From: Salminus brasiliensis
Lineage: Eukaryota; Chordata; Actinopteri; Characiformes; Bryconidae
Reading direction: 5' to 3'
Assembly (NCBI RefSeq): GCF_030463535.1
Contig: NC_132901.1
Coordinates: 2,382,216 to 2,446,215 of the forward strand
Length of the DNA: 64,000 nt
In this document: positions 31,101 to 42,212 of the stretch, one piece after another
Layout: every line of letters begins with the position of its first letter
How positions within the stretch are numbered: the first letter of the stretch is position 1
Translations under genes and position numbers: made by a program
Notes under the pieces: model-generated
Databases searched by the model: none
Told to the model about the DNA's origin: nothing
What the model saw: the letters and a program-made list of their open reading frames with translations, nothing else

Positions 31101-33314
31101 TGAAGGTGTTCAACGACCAGACGGTGGATCAGATTAAGCAGGTTCTAACTGCAGGTGAGGCCTAAATCCACTCCCATACCTGAGCTACAAGGGGCCGCCA
31201 CCTCGCTGCTTAGGCATGTGGCTGTCAGAGCCATCAGCTCGTGACATGGCTGGTAATGAGGCTGAAACAGGACGAGGCCTGTACTGACCTCCACCCTCTC
31301 CACCTTACTGTTTACTGTAGACACACAGCCAGGGCTCTCCGCAAAACCGGTCCAGCGGCCTTATGCCGTTCCTCAGGCTGTTCTTATTAACCCTTAAAAC
31401 TCATTAACACATTCACCTTTGGGGCTTTTCCAACTGAAATCAATTCAATGCACGTCCAAATACTTATGGACACCCTTTTTAATGAATGCATTCAATCTAC
31501 ACCCATTGCTGCAGAGAAGTGCTGCCAATACATTAGGACTCTGTAGAGCAGAGCAACATCAGCCTGGGCGTGGGCTATAGAGGGGTGTGAGGACCACCCA
31601 CTAGCATTGAGCAGTGGTAGACCTGTAACCGAGTGACCGAGTGATGTGTCGCTTCTTCACGCAGTCGCCAAGGACGACCACAGCCGCTGTGCGTCGCTGG
31701 TGTGCGTGCTGCTGAGTCACGGAGACGAAGGCGTGTTTTTCGGGACGGATGGACCGCTGGAGCTGAAGGCTTTAACCAGCCTGTTCAGAGGAGACCGCTG
31801 CACGTCGCTGGTGGGCAAACCCAAGCTCTTCTTCATACAGGTGGGTGCATCCTGGTATCCAGGGGTGGGGTTCCGGGACGAACCCATGCCGTGATCATAG
31901 ACAGAGATAAAAAAAATAAAAAGAACCATACAAAATTCATGTTTAATTCGCTCATTTTGAAGCTAAGTGCATCCTGGCCAGCAGGGGGAGCCGTGCACTT
32001 GCTGCTCAACCCCCTCAAACCCAGCCTAGAAGGGCAAGCGTCAGTTCATGAGCTACCGAATGCATTTGCATAAATTGCTTTATAAGGTGCCTCACATGCT
32101 TTATGTAAATTTTATAAATATTGCCCATGATATGCCTCAGGTACAACCTCGGAGCATGATGCTCCCACCACCAGGCTTAACAGCTGGTACAGTGTTCTAG
32201 GGGTCTAATGCCTCATCTCTCTCGACTCTTCCAAACATGCCTCTGGTTCAAAACATGCCTCTGGTGGTCAAACCACTCTATTTGACCGTAGGCTGTCTCT
32301 CTTCGGTCCGGCAGCTTCTTGAGTTCATGTGCTAAAGGAGGGAGGGACGTTGATGACCGGCGGGGACACAGTTGTCTTCTCAGGCAAAGCATTCATGGCT
32401 AGTGAGAACGTTTGGACTTGTGAGACGCTTGGACTTGAACACCTTTGACTTCTAGGATCTGGGGAATCGTAGGGGGCAGCAGGCGGTGCAGGGGTTCGAA
32501 CAGCTGCATCACTTGCGTCTTGCCACTGCATAACCTTTGAATGCGTCTGTGTCGGCAGGCCTGCAGGGGGACTGACCTGGACGCGGGCATCGAGATGGAC
32601 AATAACCCAGATGGCTCGCCTGTGAAGATCCCAGTGGAGGCCGATTTCCTCTACGCCTATTCTACAGCACCAGGTAGACAGACATGCACTATATGTCCAA
32701 ATGTTTGTGGACACACACACACACAGCTAGTCTAGTCCCTGTAGAGAAGTACTGCCAATACAATAGGGCCAAACCTAGTGAGTGGAAGAACTGTGTTCTC
32801 TGGAATGATGGATGGTGATCATCAGCATCATCATCATCCAACATCCTGAATGCAATCAAATCCTCGCAGCAATGCTTCTCCAAAATCGAGTACAAAGTCG
32901 TCCCTGGACAGTAGAGACAGTCATCCCAACAAATACATGATCAACTCTTTATTTATTACACTTGATTTTTAGAGTGATTCAGTCAGGCGTCCCAATACTT
33001 TTGTCCGTATAGCGTACAACTCTCCCAGGCCTGGTCAGTGCACAGCCTGATTTGGTCCAACCCCCTTCCTTATCTTTGATGCAGGTTACTACTCGTGGAG
33101 GAACACCATGACCGGCTCCTGGTTCATGCAGTCTCTGTGTGAGATGATCAGCAAGTACGGCAGAGAGCTGGAGCTCCTGCAGATCATGACCAGGGTCAAC
33201 TACAAGGTGGCGGTGGACTTCGAGTCCGCCTCCAATGCTCCGGGCTTCGACGCCAAGAAGCAGATTCCTTGCATCGTGTCCATGCTGACCAAGGAGATGT
33301 ACTTTACTTCTTGA
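28182..33314 (+). CDS. casp3: Caspase-3 (executioner caspase), complete
   Basis: Six coding exons joined at GT-AG sites in phase: 28182-28255, 29156-29298, 31026-31154, 31665-31840, 32559-32673 and 33085-33314 (867 bp, 288 aa). The protein is a cytosolic cysteine protease that cleaves after Asp in DEVD-like sites during apoptosis. Catalytic His134 lies in LLSHGDEG and catalytic Cys176 in IQACRG. FRGDRC supplies the S1-pocket Arg. The linker cleavage site is GIEMD188, and a likely prodomain cleavage site is MQVD40. A CARD or DED is absent, as expected for an effector caspase. Spacing between His and Cys (42) equals that of mammalian caspase-3. The small subunit includes STAPGYYSWRN and ends [10 protein letters not shown]. 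Intron 2 holds a 1.5-kb minisatellite, and introns 3-5 hold MITEs and a Tc1 fragment. I cannot tell whether it is casp3a or casp3b. Regulation may include the CRE-like site. Confidence 0.97.
28262..29090. repeat. casp3 intron 1 repeat, GTTGCTATGG core
   Basis: About twenty degenerate 36-42-bp units (tgctgttgctatggatacac and variants) fill the intron between the first two coding exons. The copy A intron has about half as many. A (TG)n(TA)n run (29107-29128) precedes the exon 2 acceptor. Confidence 0.85.
29455..30945. repeat. casp3 intron 2 GGGTGGATGGATATA minisatellite
   Basis: About 1.5 kb of interleaved units such as tatatggacgagtgggtggg and gtggatggatgg, with a higher-order period visible toward the right (30560-30890, alternating tatatggacgag and tataaggacgag). 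It is G-rich on the plus (transcribed) strand. Three overlapping frames stay open for 120-420 codons because units are multiples of three or compensate. They lie wholly inside the intron and are not genes. Confidence 0.95.
31445..31640. mobile_element. MITE fragment in casp3 intron 3
   Basis: gtccaaatacttatggacac at the left and internal agaagtgctgccaatacatt match the MITE family seen at 32678-33015 and 49660-50015. Only part of the element remains. Confidence 0.65.
32140..32310 (-). pseudogene. Tc1-like transposase scrap in casp3 intron 4
   Basis: gatgctcccaccaccaggct (complement of the glycine-rich box) and downstream tctctcttcgg resemble the antisense of a Tc1 transposase middle portion. 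Too short and broken to classify. Confidence 0.6.
32678..33015. mobile_element. MITE in casp3 intron 5
   Basis: Terminal repeats actatatgtccaaatgtttg and its diverged inverse (cccaatacttttgtccgtat) bound about 330 bp without coding capacity. The TIRs define a fish MITE family also present at 49660-50015 and, as a fragment, at 62130-62170. Confidence 0.8.
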
Positions 33315-33339
33315 GGGGATGCGATCCCCTCAAGTAAGG

Positions 33340-33488
33340 CCACAATCAGGGATTTCAGCACCACGGGCAGCTCCGGCAGCCGCCCGAAGAACAAGAGATT
33401 TAAGGCTCCCGGTATCCAAAAAACGTCCGGAAACTTCCGACATTTGGCCTCCTATTACAGTAGACTCCTCACAAATCCCTGATTGTGG
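33340..33488. mobile_element. Short foldback element
   Basis: 16-bp arms ccacaatcagggattt (33340-33355) and its inverse (33473-33488) around about 115 bp, just after the casp3 stop codon. Confidence 0.7.
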
Positions 33489-33702
33489 TCTTGACCCAAA
33501 ATCTCCAGGTGTGGAATTGGTTTTCTAGAAGTGGGATTTGGCAGGTTGTTTGATCAAACCTCGAAATGGAGCCACGTGAGGAACGTGGTGAAATTTCAGG
33601 CAGCTACTGTCTTAAACTGTCATGATATTCAACTAACTGGTCAAATCCCCACTTCTGGAAATACCCACATGTGGTGGAGGTGGTGGTCCCAGACTGTACA
33701 CC

Positions 33703-34075
33703 GATCAGCCATAACATTAACACCACTGACCGCTAAAGGGAGAAACCTTGACCCTCTTAATCTGCAGTGGCTCCCAAAAAGGGATGGGCTTATTAGGGAG
33801 CAAGTGAACCGTGAGACACCAGACTGTGATGTTCTAGACGAGTCAGACTGGGTCAGAACATCTCCAAAACATCAGGCCAGTACTCCAGGAAAGGGCAACC
33901 GATGAACCGGCAATTGACGATTGATGCTCGAGGTCCCGCCCACCTCACAACCTCAGGACTTCTTCAGGGACCCTCAGTGGTCTTGCGGAGTCCATGTGGA
34001 CCATGTCTCCAATGCTCAGATATGAAGGGGGATCTACTCAATATTAGGCGGGTGGTACTAATGTTATGGCTGATC
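33703..34075. mobile_element. MITE of the GATCAGCCATAACATTA family
   Basis: Complete copy with arms gatcagccataacattaaca and tggtactaatgttatggctgatc-type inverse end. Same family as 10576-11030. The centre differs in length. Confidence 0.85.
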
Positions 34076-35700
34076 AATTATTATTAATTTTTTTAATTTT
34101 TTTGGCTTTGCTCATCAAGAGTTGTGTGTTTTTTGCTTTTCACCCATATTTTTAGATCCTTCGTCAATATTTCATATGGTCAGTTTGTCCATTCTGGGCT
34201 GAATCTGACCACACCACACATCTAAATCAAGGAAAGCACATTTCACTGTCCACCACTGTAGAAACCCCACCCACCCCCGCTGACCAGATACCACCACCGG
34301 TTTGGGTGGTGGACCATTTTGAACTTTTGGCTTTGCACAGTTGTGGCCACTTTATTGGAAACCCCTACCCTGCTGTTGTATCTGCAGCCACTGACTGGTT
34401 ACTGTAGTGAGTAGTTGTATAACGACATGGTGCGTCTTCAGGATGGTTGGTGTTTCTGATAAAATGGCCAGCCAACAGGTACGCGTTATAGGGCAGCTGA
34501 AGGGATTAGTTTAGCAGAAGGTCAAATTGACCCACTTTTCCACTTGGATGAAATCGGCCAAACAAGCCGTTTCTGGTGGTTGACGTTTTCTTACGATTCA
34601 AACTGGAGCTGTGAGGCTAATGAGCTATGTTGCTAACAGTACAAGTCAATAGTCGCCCGTACGCTAATCTTAGCCAGGTCAGACCGGTGTCCAGGTCTTT
34701 GTTAAGGGTGGGCAGACCGGTCAGTGTGGCTTAGGACACAGGATGACCTGAGAAAAAGATGTAGGTGACCATTGACTTCCAGTGTTTGTTAGCCGTGTTA
34801 GCCTTGTAGCTCCAGCTCTAACCTTCTGGGGTCATTCCTTCATTTCGTCTACACTTCAATGACTGTAATTTTGTAAAACATTTCAAAAAATGTTTGTTAG
34901 CTACTTCTTTAATCAAGGCTTCCTAGCCCTATATAGCACTGCCCAATAGCAGTGCACCTCAGCTCTTTCCCTTGCTGGACACACTTGACCTTGGGCTCTG
35001 GGCCTCCTGAGCCTCCTTCTAGAGTAAGTCAGATTAGTGGAGGATGTGTCGTTGTTTTTGTTTTTTCAGATGCACGAGTACCGCTGACGCCTTTAAGCCC
35101 AGAAACACTGTACCAGCTGTTAAACATGGTGGTGGTAGTGGTATCATAGCCATAGGTAATAGTCTTTTTGCTGGCTACAGGGCCTGTAAAAGGTCAGACC
35201 TCACAGCTTCAGCAGCAGCTACAGAGCACATTTGTGGGCGGAGCCCGTACAGGACGGTTGTCAAATTAATTTGGAACTGAGCCAAGCTTTGGGCGAGCAA
35301 CCTAGCGCCCCGTTTACATGGGATACTGTTACATAGCTACAGCGGATTCGAGTCTCGAAGGAGACGACGCTCAACTGCGACTCACTTTGAGATTCATGCT
35401 TTTGGTTTTTCACTAAAAGGGAGATTTCTAAAGTTTTATAACTGTCTGCATGATGTAATCATACGTTATACCTTTCAGCACTGGACAGCGACAACCTGGC
35501 AACTGGGTTCACACTGTAGTTTCAGAATCAGGGACTAAGCAAAATTAGCTAAGCCTGACCTGAATAGAGCTATGCAGTTTATAATGCGACCGATATTCAT
35601 ACAGTCGAGAGTTTATAGACTAGCTAAGGCGTTCGGTGAGCTAGGGCAGGGGCTGGATTCATGGAAGTGTCTTAGGATGTGGGCTTCAGAATTCCCAAAG
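34076..35700. other. Spacer with transposon scraps
   Basis: No exon recognised. gctgttaaacatggtggtgg at about 35117-35136 is the glycine-box sequence of a Tc1-like transposase on the plus strand, with decayed flanks. The rest is unassigned. Confidence 0.45.
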
Positions 35701-35737
35701 AAAAGGCCCAGTCTGGAGTAAAGCATGGTGCAGGGTA

Positions 35738-36870
35738 GCCAATCAGAACAGAGCTCATTTGCATATGTTTGAATGAAAACAAACCATGCCTTTAGGGCTA
35801 GGAGAGAAAATGAGGTCTGGGTAAATGAACCTACACAAAGGAAAAGCCTTCTCAAGGACAATCGTAGAGTCAGCTGACCAGCTGTTAAACATGGGGGTGG
35901 GAGCGTCAGCCTCTGGCTATCTGGGATGTACCATGAACAGACAGGGCCTGTAAATTGCTCAATCTTACAATAGCAGCTGTTAAAAGGAGCTTTTTCAGCC
36001 CGGATTGCTTCTGGAATGAGAGGCACAAAACAGGGCGGCCAATCAGAATGGAGCTCATTTGCATATACAGCTCTTAAAGGGACAGTCTGACAGTTTTTGG
36101 TGAATTAACCTAGAGCAATGTTAGGTGGGAATGATATTCTTGAGAGATCTAAGGTGCTATTCCTGAGAAAATGCTCCAATCAGTACAAAGCTCATTTGCA
36201 TATGTTAATCTTAAAGGCATGGTTTGTTTAATTCTATTAGATAAAGAAAGGTTTTGACAAACATGGAGTCGGACTGGAGAAGTTCAACCTCAAGATCGCT
36301 GTACCAAATGTTGAGCACGGTGATGGCGTAGTACATGGTGGCCAATCAGAGTGGAGCTCATTTGCATATTTTGTTTTTAAAGGGACAGTCTGGTTAAATT
36401 TTAAGGGATAAGATTGTTCAATTAGGGCTGTTTTTGATGTCGAACTACACAACGAACCTATAAAGGGAAATGGGATTCTTAACGTTTCTACAATCAGGTG
36501 CTATTCTTGAGGAAATACACCAATCAGAACAAAGCTCATTTGCATATGTTAGTCTGTAAGGCGTGGTTTGTTTAATTCTGAGAGAGAAAGAGAGGTTCTG
36601 GGAAGTTAAGCTAAACTAACGGCCAAAGGAAAAGCCTTCTCGAGGCGTTCAACCCTAAGATCACTCTGCCAGCTGTTAAACATGGTGGTGGGAGCATCAG
36701 GCCCTGGCGCTGTTACCATGACTAGACAGGGCCTGCAAAACGCCCAACCTCACAACAGGAGCTTTTTAGCCTGGACTGCTTCAGGAATGATCGTAGTACA
36801 GGCTGGGCAATCAGAACGGAGCTCATTTGCATATATGGAGTTTAAAGGGACAGTGTGGTTAATTCTAAAG
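35738..36870. repeat. Six CCAAT plus octamer repeat units
   Basis: The octamer ATTTGCAT occurs at 35757, 36057, 36194, 36360, 36538 and 36825. Each is preceded at a fixed distance by (c)caatcaga and gagctc or aagctc, and most are followed by ttaaagg(g/c)acag or similar. Unit spacing is irregular (137-300 bp), and Tc1-like gctgttaaacatggtgg pieces lie between units. The shared core is about 27 bp. It is a repeat cluster with strong resemblance to an octamer/CCAAT promoter module, but no coding sequence follows it closely. Confidence 0.75.
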
Positions 36871-37417
36871 GGATATCAAGAGGTCAAGAAATGGTCAGTT
36901 AGGGCTGTTTTTGATGACGTGAACCTCTCAGAAAGGGATATCCGAGCTGATTCAGGTTTACTGGAGAGCACCCAAGCTCTGCACCGCTGCTGTGGTCCCT
37001 CCAGGCCCCCACTTCGGACGAACGCTGCCCTAGAACAATCAGACGGGACCTCAAGTGACCCTTACTGAGCCATGCTGATCGTTGATTGAGTCGTTTGAGG
37101 ATGTGGGGTATGGCTATACCCTCACACTGTTGCCTGAGGATACCAGCAGCCGTCGGCAGAACAGTGATCGGCGGTTTGCTCTGGTTTCTTGAGGATGTTC
37201 TTGCACTGTATTTACTTGATCTCATCACAAATGCTCTGTGTTTCTATAATGAATAAACGGCATTACTTTGTGTCAGCTTTGTGTTGGAGTGTCTATGGGG
37301 GCTTGCTCAGGACTATCAGTAGCTAATGAGACTATATATTACTATATTATAATAAAATTATAAGTGATTTTTAGGGTTATTAACTCCTGAGTCTTAGAAA
37401 GAGGACTCCTGAGTAGC

Positions 37418-38345
37418 CGGAAGCTTCAGGTGGAAAATGTCTCCTCATGATGATTCATATTCACACCTTGGATTTTTTCTCCAGGCTCTCTAATATAGGT
37501 AAGGCTATAGTCTTACCTTCCGGGGAGTTTTTGGAACCATTGGATCTTGTAGCCACAAGCCTTTGGAGCATTTTTGGAGCTTTCTGCAGTTTGGATGGCG
37601 TTTTCCATCTGATTGAAGCGTCCTGGAGTGAAAACAGAGTGAATTGTAGAACGCTCCAAAAACTCCCCGGAAGGTAAGACTATAGCCTTACCTATATTAG
37701 AGAGCCTGGAGGAAAAATCCAAGGTGTGAATATGAATCATCATGAGGAGACATTTTCCACCTGAAGCTTCTGGCTACAAGATTTAAGGGTTATGAAGCTT
37801 GTGGCTACCAAGGGAACCAAAGTTTTTTTTTCCTCCAGGCTCTCTAATATAGGTAAGGCTATAGTCTTACCTTCCGGGGAGTTTTTGGAGCGTTCTACAA
37901 TTCACTCTGTTTTCACTCCAGGACGCTTCAATCAGATGGAAAACGCCGTCCAAACTGCAGAACGCTCCAAAAATGCTCCAAAGGCTTGTGGCTACAAGAT
38001 CCAATGGTTATAAGGCTTGTGGGTATAAAAAACCAAGGGTTATAAAGCTTGTGGCTACAAGACTGTAGAGATATTAAGCTAGTGGATATCAAGGTTCAGG
38101 AGTTGTATCCATCACTCTTGTGAAATATTGGAGCTGAAACCTCGATGGACGGCGTTTTCCATCTGATTGAAGCGTCCTGGAGTGAAACCAGAGTGAATTG
38201 TAGAACGCTCCAAAAACTCCCCGGAAGGTAAGACTATAGCCTTACCTATATTAGAGAGCCTGGAGAAAAAATCCAAGGTATGAATATGAATCATCATGAG
38301 GAGACATTTTTCCACCTGAAGCTTCCGGCTACAAGATTTAAGGGT
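37418..38345. repeat. Nested inverted repeats
   Basis: Arm sequence (ccggaagcttcaggtggaaa through aggtaaggctatagtcttac to ggggagtttttgg) occurs at 37419-37545 forward, 37648-37770 inverted, 37832-37893 forward (part) and 38200-38340 inverted. The intervening sequence (ttttccatctgattgaagcg and its inverse) is itself present in both orientations. The 37419-37770 portion is a near-perfect hairpin with arms of about 125 bp. Confidence 0.9.
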
Positions 38346-39205
38346 TATAAGGCGTGTGGCAACACGTTTCCAGAGTTGTGCTTCATACAGTCTAAGTTTA
38401 CTGTTCATTTTTGCTTAAAACATGATGTCTTATCACACAAAAGCTCTGAAAAATCTGGTTGCAGCACTGAAACACTTATTAACCCGTGCATTTTGCCCTC
38501 GCTCGGGAGCGCCCTCTAGTGCCTGTCAAACCCGGAAGACCTTCTCAGGTGAGGATTCTTTTCTCTGGTCCAACCTCAGAAACATGGAACAACACTGTTT
38601 TCTTGCATTTCTTTATTTACATTATTTGTTTTTACTCGGTTATGGGTCTGATTTAAAATATAGCAATGTACAAAACAAAAAAAAAAAAAAAAAAAAAATA
38701 ATAATAATATTATTAATAATAATTTTTTAATTACATATTTTAACATATGACAACAAGTATACAACAAAACTTAATACCCAACAAATTGCATACTAACAGT
38801 TTCTTCAAGAATTCTTTCAGAAAGATTACATCTTTTCTGAAATCACCTATTCTTAGCTAATCACATTTAGCTAGTTTACATTTTTTAAATAGTGAAACTC
38901 TGTAGTGACTTCAACTTCGGACATATTTGCTGAACGTATGAATGATCTCGAAGTTTTGCGAGAACCTTGTATCGTTAAATCAGCTTTACAGGAGGAGGAA
39001 AAAACCTTCTTAACTTTCAATGGAAGCGGATGGAAAACAGTTTGAATACGAGTCATTTTGGAGCATTTCTATTGGTCCGTTCATCATGAAATTCTATGGA
39101 AATATAAAGAACCTCATTACGTGAAAAAGTAAAAAATGGCAAAAAAAATTACATGACGACGATGATGACATACAGTAAAGTGCACATCTACAGTGAATAT
39201 GACAT
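38346..39205. other. AT-rich spacer with poly(A)
   Basis: Contains an A-run with TAA repeats (38677-38722), suggesting the 3' end of a retroposed sequence. Around 38990-39080 a stretch similar to 21650-21735 (tcaatggaagt..ggaaaacag, gagcatttctattggtccgt) shows another dispersed repeat. No gene is recognised. Confidence 0.5.
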
Positions 39206-40201
39206 TCAGCTGTTTTTCATACTGAACTCTTGGTGCTGTATTATGAGCTCATTTATGTTCTTCTTAAGGTCAGAGAAATACTCCTCCAGCTGTTGGACCT
39301 GCTCCCAGGTGTTAAACAAGTATCTGACATAAGCATTTAATGAAAAATCGCATTGACTGTATGCAAAGTCCTTATTTGAAAAGGTTCTAGAGTTCGCTAC
39401 AGCTTTCCGGTCAAATTCCTGATCATAAATTGTGCATCTAAACTGTAAAAACCTAACACACCCTACCTGCTTTCTGTACAGTGTAATGGTAGAACCTTTG
39501 TAGGTCTTGTACTTCTTTAGAAGCTCCTGTAAGTTCTGCTGATAAAGGTCAACCACAGTGCTAATGGAGGCCACTTGGTCTTCACGGCTCCTGACAGCCT
39601 CCAACCGGGCCGCATGGATGAGCATCTGCGAATGGAAGGCGGCGCCGTTCGCCCACTGCTTCATAGCGCGGGAGCTCATTTGCTTATCGTGCAGCATGGA
39701 GTTCTTCAGCTGGGTCAGCTGGTCGCTCAGCTGCTTCTCCAGGCGTTCAATCTCTTGCAGAGCCTTGGATGGTTCCCTCACGTGCATGCTGAGGCGCTTT
39801 ATGCACTCGTCCATGGAGTCCCTCACGCTGGAAGCCTTTTCCTCGGCGAACACACGGCGCAGCATGTCCAGGGTGCTGCCCTCACTTTGCCCGGCCGCAG
39901 ATCTGATCGCAAGGTCCAGGATGAAGGAGATGATCAAGGCACCTAATCCCACCGCGTTGGGTACGCCATTCAAAGAAGCTACAGAGGAGCCCAGACTTTG
40001 CACGTAGCCCGGAGCTTGGCCAAGCAGGTCACTCTGCAGCTGAGAGGTGTAGTCTTTTAGGACAGCTGCTGAATCCAGTCCGGAGTACTTCAGCAGGGAT
40101 TCGTCGATGCCTACATCGGGTATTAGGCCAGAAGTCTGAGCTAAAGTGTACAGCTGAGAGACGAAGAGATCTTCATCTTCCTTGGTATATGTTGCACCCA
40201 T
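39206..40201 (-). CDS. Helical protein of unknown function, paralogue 1
   Basis: 331 codons from the ATG at 40199-40201, which sits in a perfect caccATGG context. The frame extends 15 codons further upstream but without ATG. The protein starts MGATYT, which fits the N-myristoylation pattern (Gly2, Thr6). Residues 1-75 are polar and helical. About 79-99 is a hydrophobic stretch (VGLGALIISFILDLAI) able to insert in a membrane. About 110-235 is strongly helical and charged (KALQEIERLEKQLSDQL), likely coiled coil. A segment with three Cys and aromatic residues (about 240-285) precedes a C-terminal helix (EEYFSDLKKNINEL). No intron is seen. I cannot name the family. The plan resembles membrane-acting helical-bundle proteins, which is inference only. 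A tandem paralogue lies 3.3 kb away with a matching upstream region. Confidence 0.82.
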   Translation of the reverse strand: MGATYTKEDEDLFVSQLYTLAQTSGLIPDVGIDESLLKYSGLDSAAVLKDYTSQLQSDLLGQAPGYVQSLGSSVASLNGVPNAVGLGALIISFILDLAIRSAAGQSEGSTLDMLRRVFAEEKASSVRDSMDECIKRLSMHVREPSKALQEIERLEKQLSDQLTQLKNSMLHDKQMSSRAMKQWANGAAFHSQMLIHAARLEAVRSREDQVASISTVVDLYQQNLQELLKKYKTYKGSTITLYRKQVGCVRFLQFRCTIYDQEFDRKAVANSRTFSNKDFAYSQCDFSLNAYVRYLFNTWEQVQQLEEYFSDLKKNINELIIQHQEFSMKNS

Positions 40202-40425
40202 GGTGAAGACAAAGAGCAAAGAGAGCTCAGCTTTGGATGTTGGCAAGGCTCAACCGACACAGCTCAAATGAATCACTGACTGTTCAGATGGCCCCTCCTC
40301 CAGCCATCTCTCTGAGCAATGATTGGTAGATCTGCTGGAATGGAGGTCATAAGCACGCCTTCATTCAGCTTCCAACCAATTATCTGTTCTTACATAACAG
40401 AGCGCCTCTGTGTCTGAGGACAGAG
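40202..40425 (-). promoter_or_regulatory. Upstream region shared by the tandem pair (1)
   Basis: About 190 bp upstream of the ATG (acagctcaaatgaatcactg through ccaaccaattatctgttctt) are nearly identical to 44529-44750. Conservation beyond the coding region places the duplication breakpoint upstream and suggests a shared promoter. At the TATA-like position this copy reads TTATGA where the other has TTATAA. Confidence 0.55.
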
Positions 40426-42210
40426 AAGCACACAAGCTGCCAGGTCAACCGCCCAAGCCGTGCATGCTCACCATACAGATGGAGTTATGTAAATTCACTT
40501 CTGAAAATAAGAAGTTTTCTACAAGGGTTCTTTAGTGAAGATTGCTCTATCTAGAACCGTTTGAAGGCTTGGAACTTTCTTCATAATGTGTTAACCCAGT
40601 TAACATGCCCATGCAGGGCCTGTATGGGCAGCCCAACTGGGACCCAGAAGGTTTTGACCAGGACGCCCACCAGGGTCAGTGATGGCAGGACCAGGAGGGG
40701 TTAAGCAGGGGCCACCATCTGGGTTGTACACGGCATACTGGGTCTAGATGGGACCCGTGTTTGATTGAGGTGGGCTGTAACAGGCTACAAACCCAATCAG
40801 AGCCCATGCCCACCTGGAACCCACCTGGCCTCACATGGGAAATGGATTGTAGACAATCACTACAGTCCTAAATAAGGGTTCTTCAGTGGGTTCCTTAGTA
40901 AGGCAATGGTTCTATACAGAAGCACAACAACTGAAAAGTTTCTTTGGTGGGTTACAGGGTTCTTTGCAACGCGTATACCTTCTGTAGAAGGTCCTACACT
41001 GATTGTTTTTTTTCTAAAAACAAACAAACCACAAAAAAGGTTCTAGGTAGCACCAAAAAGAGTTCCACAAATCAAAAGAACCCTTTTAACTCGAAGCGTA
41101 GGGTTACGTTTCCATTCTATTGTTCCTCAAACAAATGATGGTAGATGAGGTCTACAATCTTAAAGAGAGGGTTCTTCAAGGGTTCGCTAGAATAGCAGCT
41201 GGTTCTGTCCAGAACCATGACAACTCAAAGCTCCAGTTGGGTTCTTAAGTGGTTCTCTGCCTGGGTATGATGTTCTTCACATGGCTGGATAACCCATTTA
41301 TAGATGGTTGTATATGGAGGTCTCAATATTGAAGATAGGGGACTTTCTAAATAGAAGACTATCATAGACTATTGCTGTAATCTTAGACTCAGAAGGTTCC
41401 ACTTGAGCCAAATCTGCTGACCCAACAAGGTAGGAGAAGATCAGAACTCTCCACACATCATCCCCAGATCATTTAGGACAATGAAGATAGACTCTGATCA
41501 GCCATAACATTAAAAACCACTGGCAGGTGAGGTGAAGTGAAGTGGACAACACTGATTATCTGGCTCCAGTGATGGACCACTGGGTCAGGGGCACCCAAGG
41601 CTCATTGATGTGATTCAAGAAGGCCCCACCTCATAACTTACAAGACCTGAAGAAATCCTAAGCTTGGACAAAACCCAAAAAAGTATACAGGATAGCTACA
41701 TCTACAGTGCATGTAACATTCCACTTGTTTTTGTTTCACGGGTTCCCTGTTGCCCACCAGGGTCAGTGATGGCAGGACCAGGAGGGGTTAAGCATGGGTC
41801 CCATCTGGGTTGTACACTGCATACGGGGTCTAGATGGGACCCATGTGAGATTAGGGTGGGCCACATTTAGAGCCCATGCCCATGTGGAAGGCACCTAGGC
41901 CTAGGTTCCACCCATGTGAGCCCTGCATGAACGTAAGCTGCAACTCAGAAGGTTCCACTTGAGCCAAAACTGCTGACCCAACAAATCAGGAGAAGATCGG
42001 AATTTGGTTTTCATCTTTTATTTACATCAGATCACGCCTGAACACAACTCAACAAGTGTGTTAACCAGGCAGCTTCATATCATTCTGGCTTGTACACACT
42101 CAGTTCAGCACTGTAAAGACCTTCCAATAACATCAGACATCATCATGTTAGGATTAAGCTCTGGTGGTTTACTGGAGTCAGGAGTTCTTGATTGTTGTGC
42201 TGCATTTGAT
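40426..42210. other. Spacer with MITE copies
   Basis: 40595-40850 and 41745-41935 are copies of the MITE family with catgcagggcctgtatgg and gagcccatgcccacctgg. A left-end fragment of the GATCAGCCATAACATTA family lies at about 41490. ggttcttcagtgggttcctt-type sequence at 40870-41240 is another degenerate repeat. No gene recognised. Confidence 0.55.
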
Positions 42211-42212
42211 TG

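Larger units (their letters stand above)
33315..37257 (+). other. Probable casp3 3' UTR and downstream flank
   Basis: The first clear AATAAA after the stop codon is at 37252-37257, in sequence that looks like a transcript end. A 3' UTR of nearly 4 kb would contain a foldback (33340-33488), a MITE (33703-34075), Tc1 scraps near 35110 and the octamer repeats. An earlier non-canonical poly(A) site is quite possible. No coding exon is recognised in the interval. Confidence 0.4.

Noticed and set aside
39558-40007. Plus-strand ORFs of 123-152 codons (also 43876-44334)
   Set aside because: Antisense shadows of the helical-protein genes, duplicated with them.
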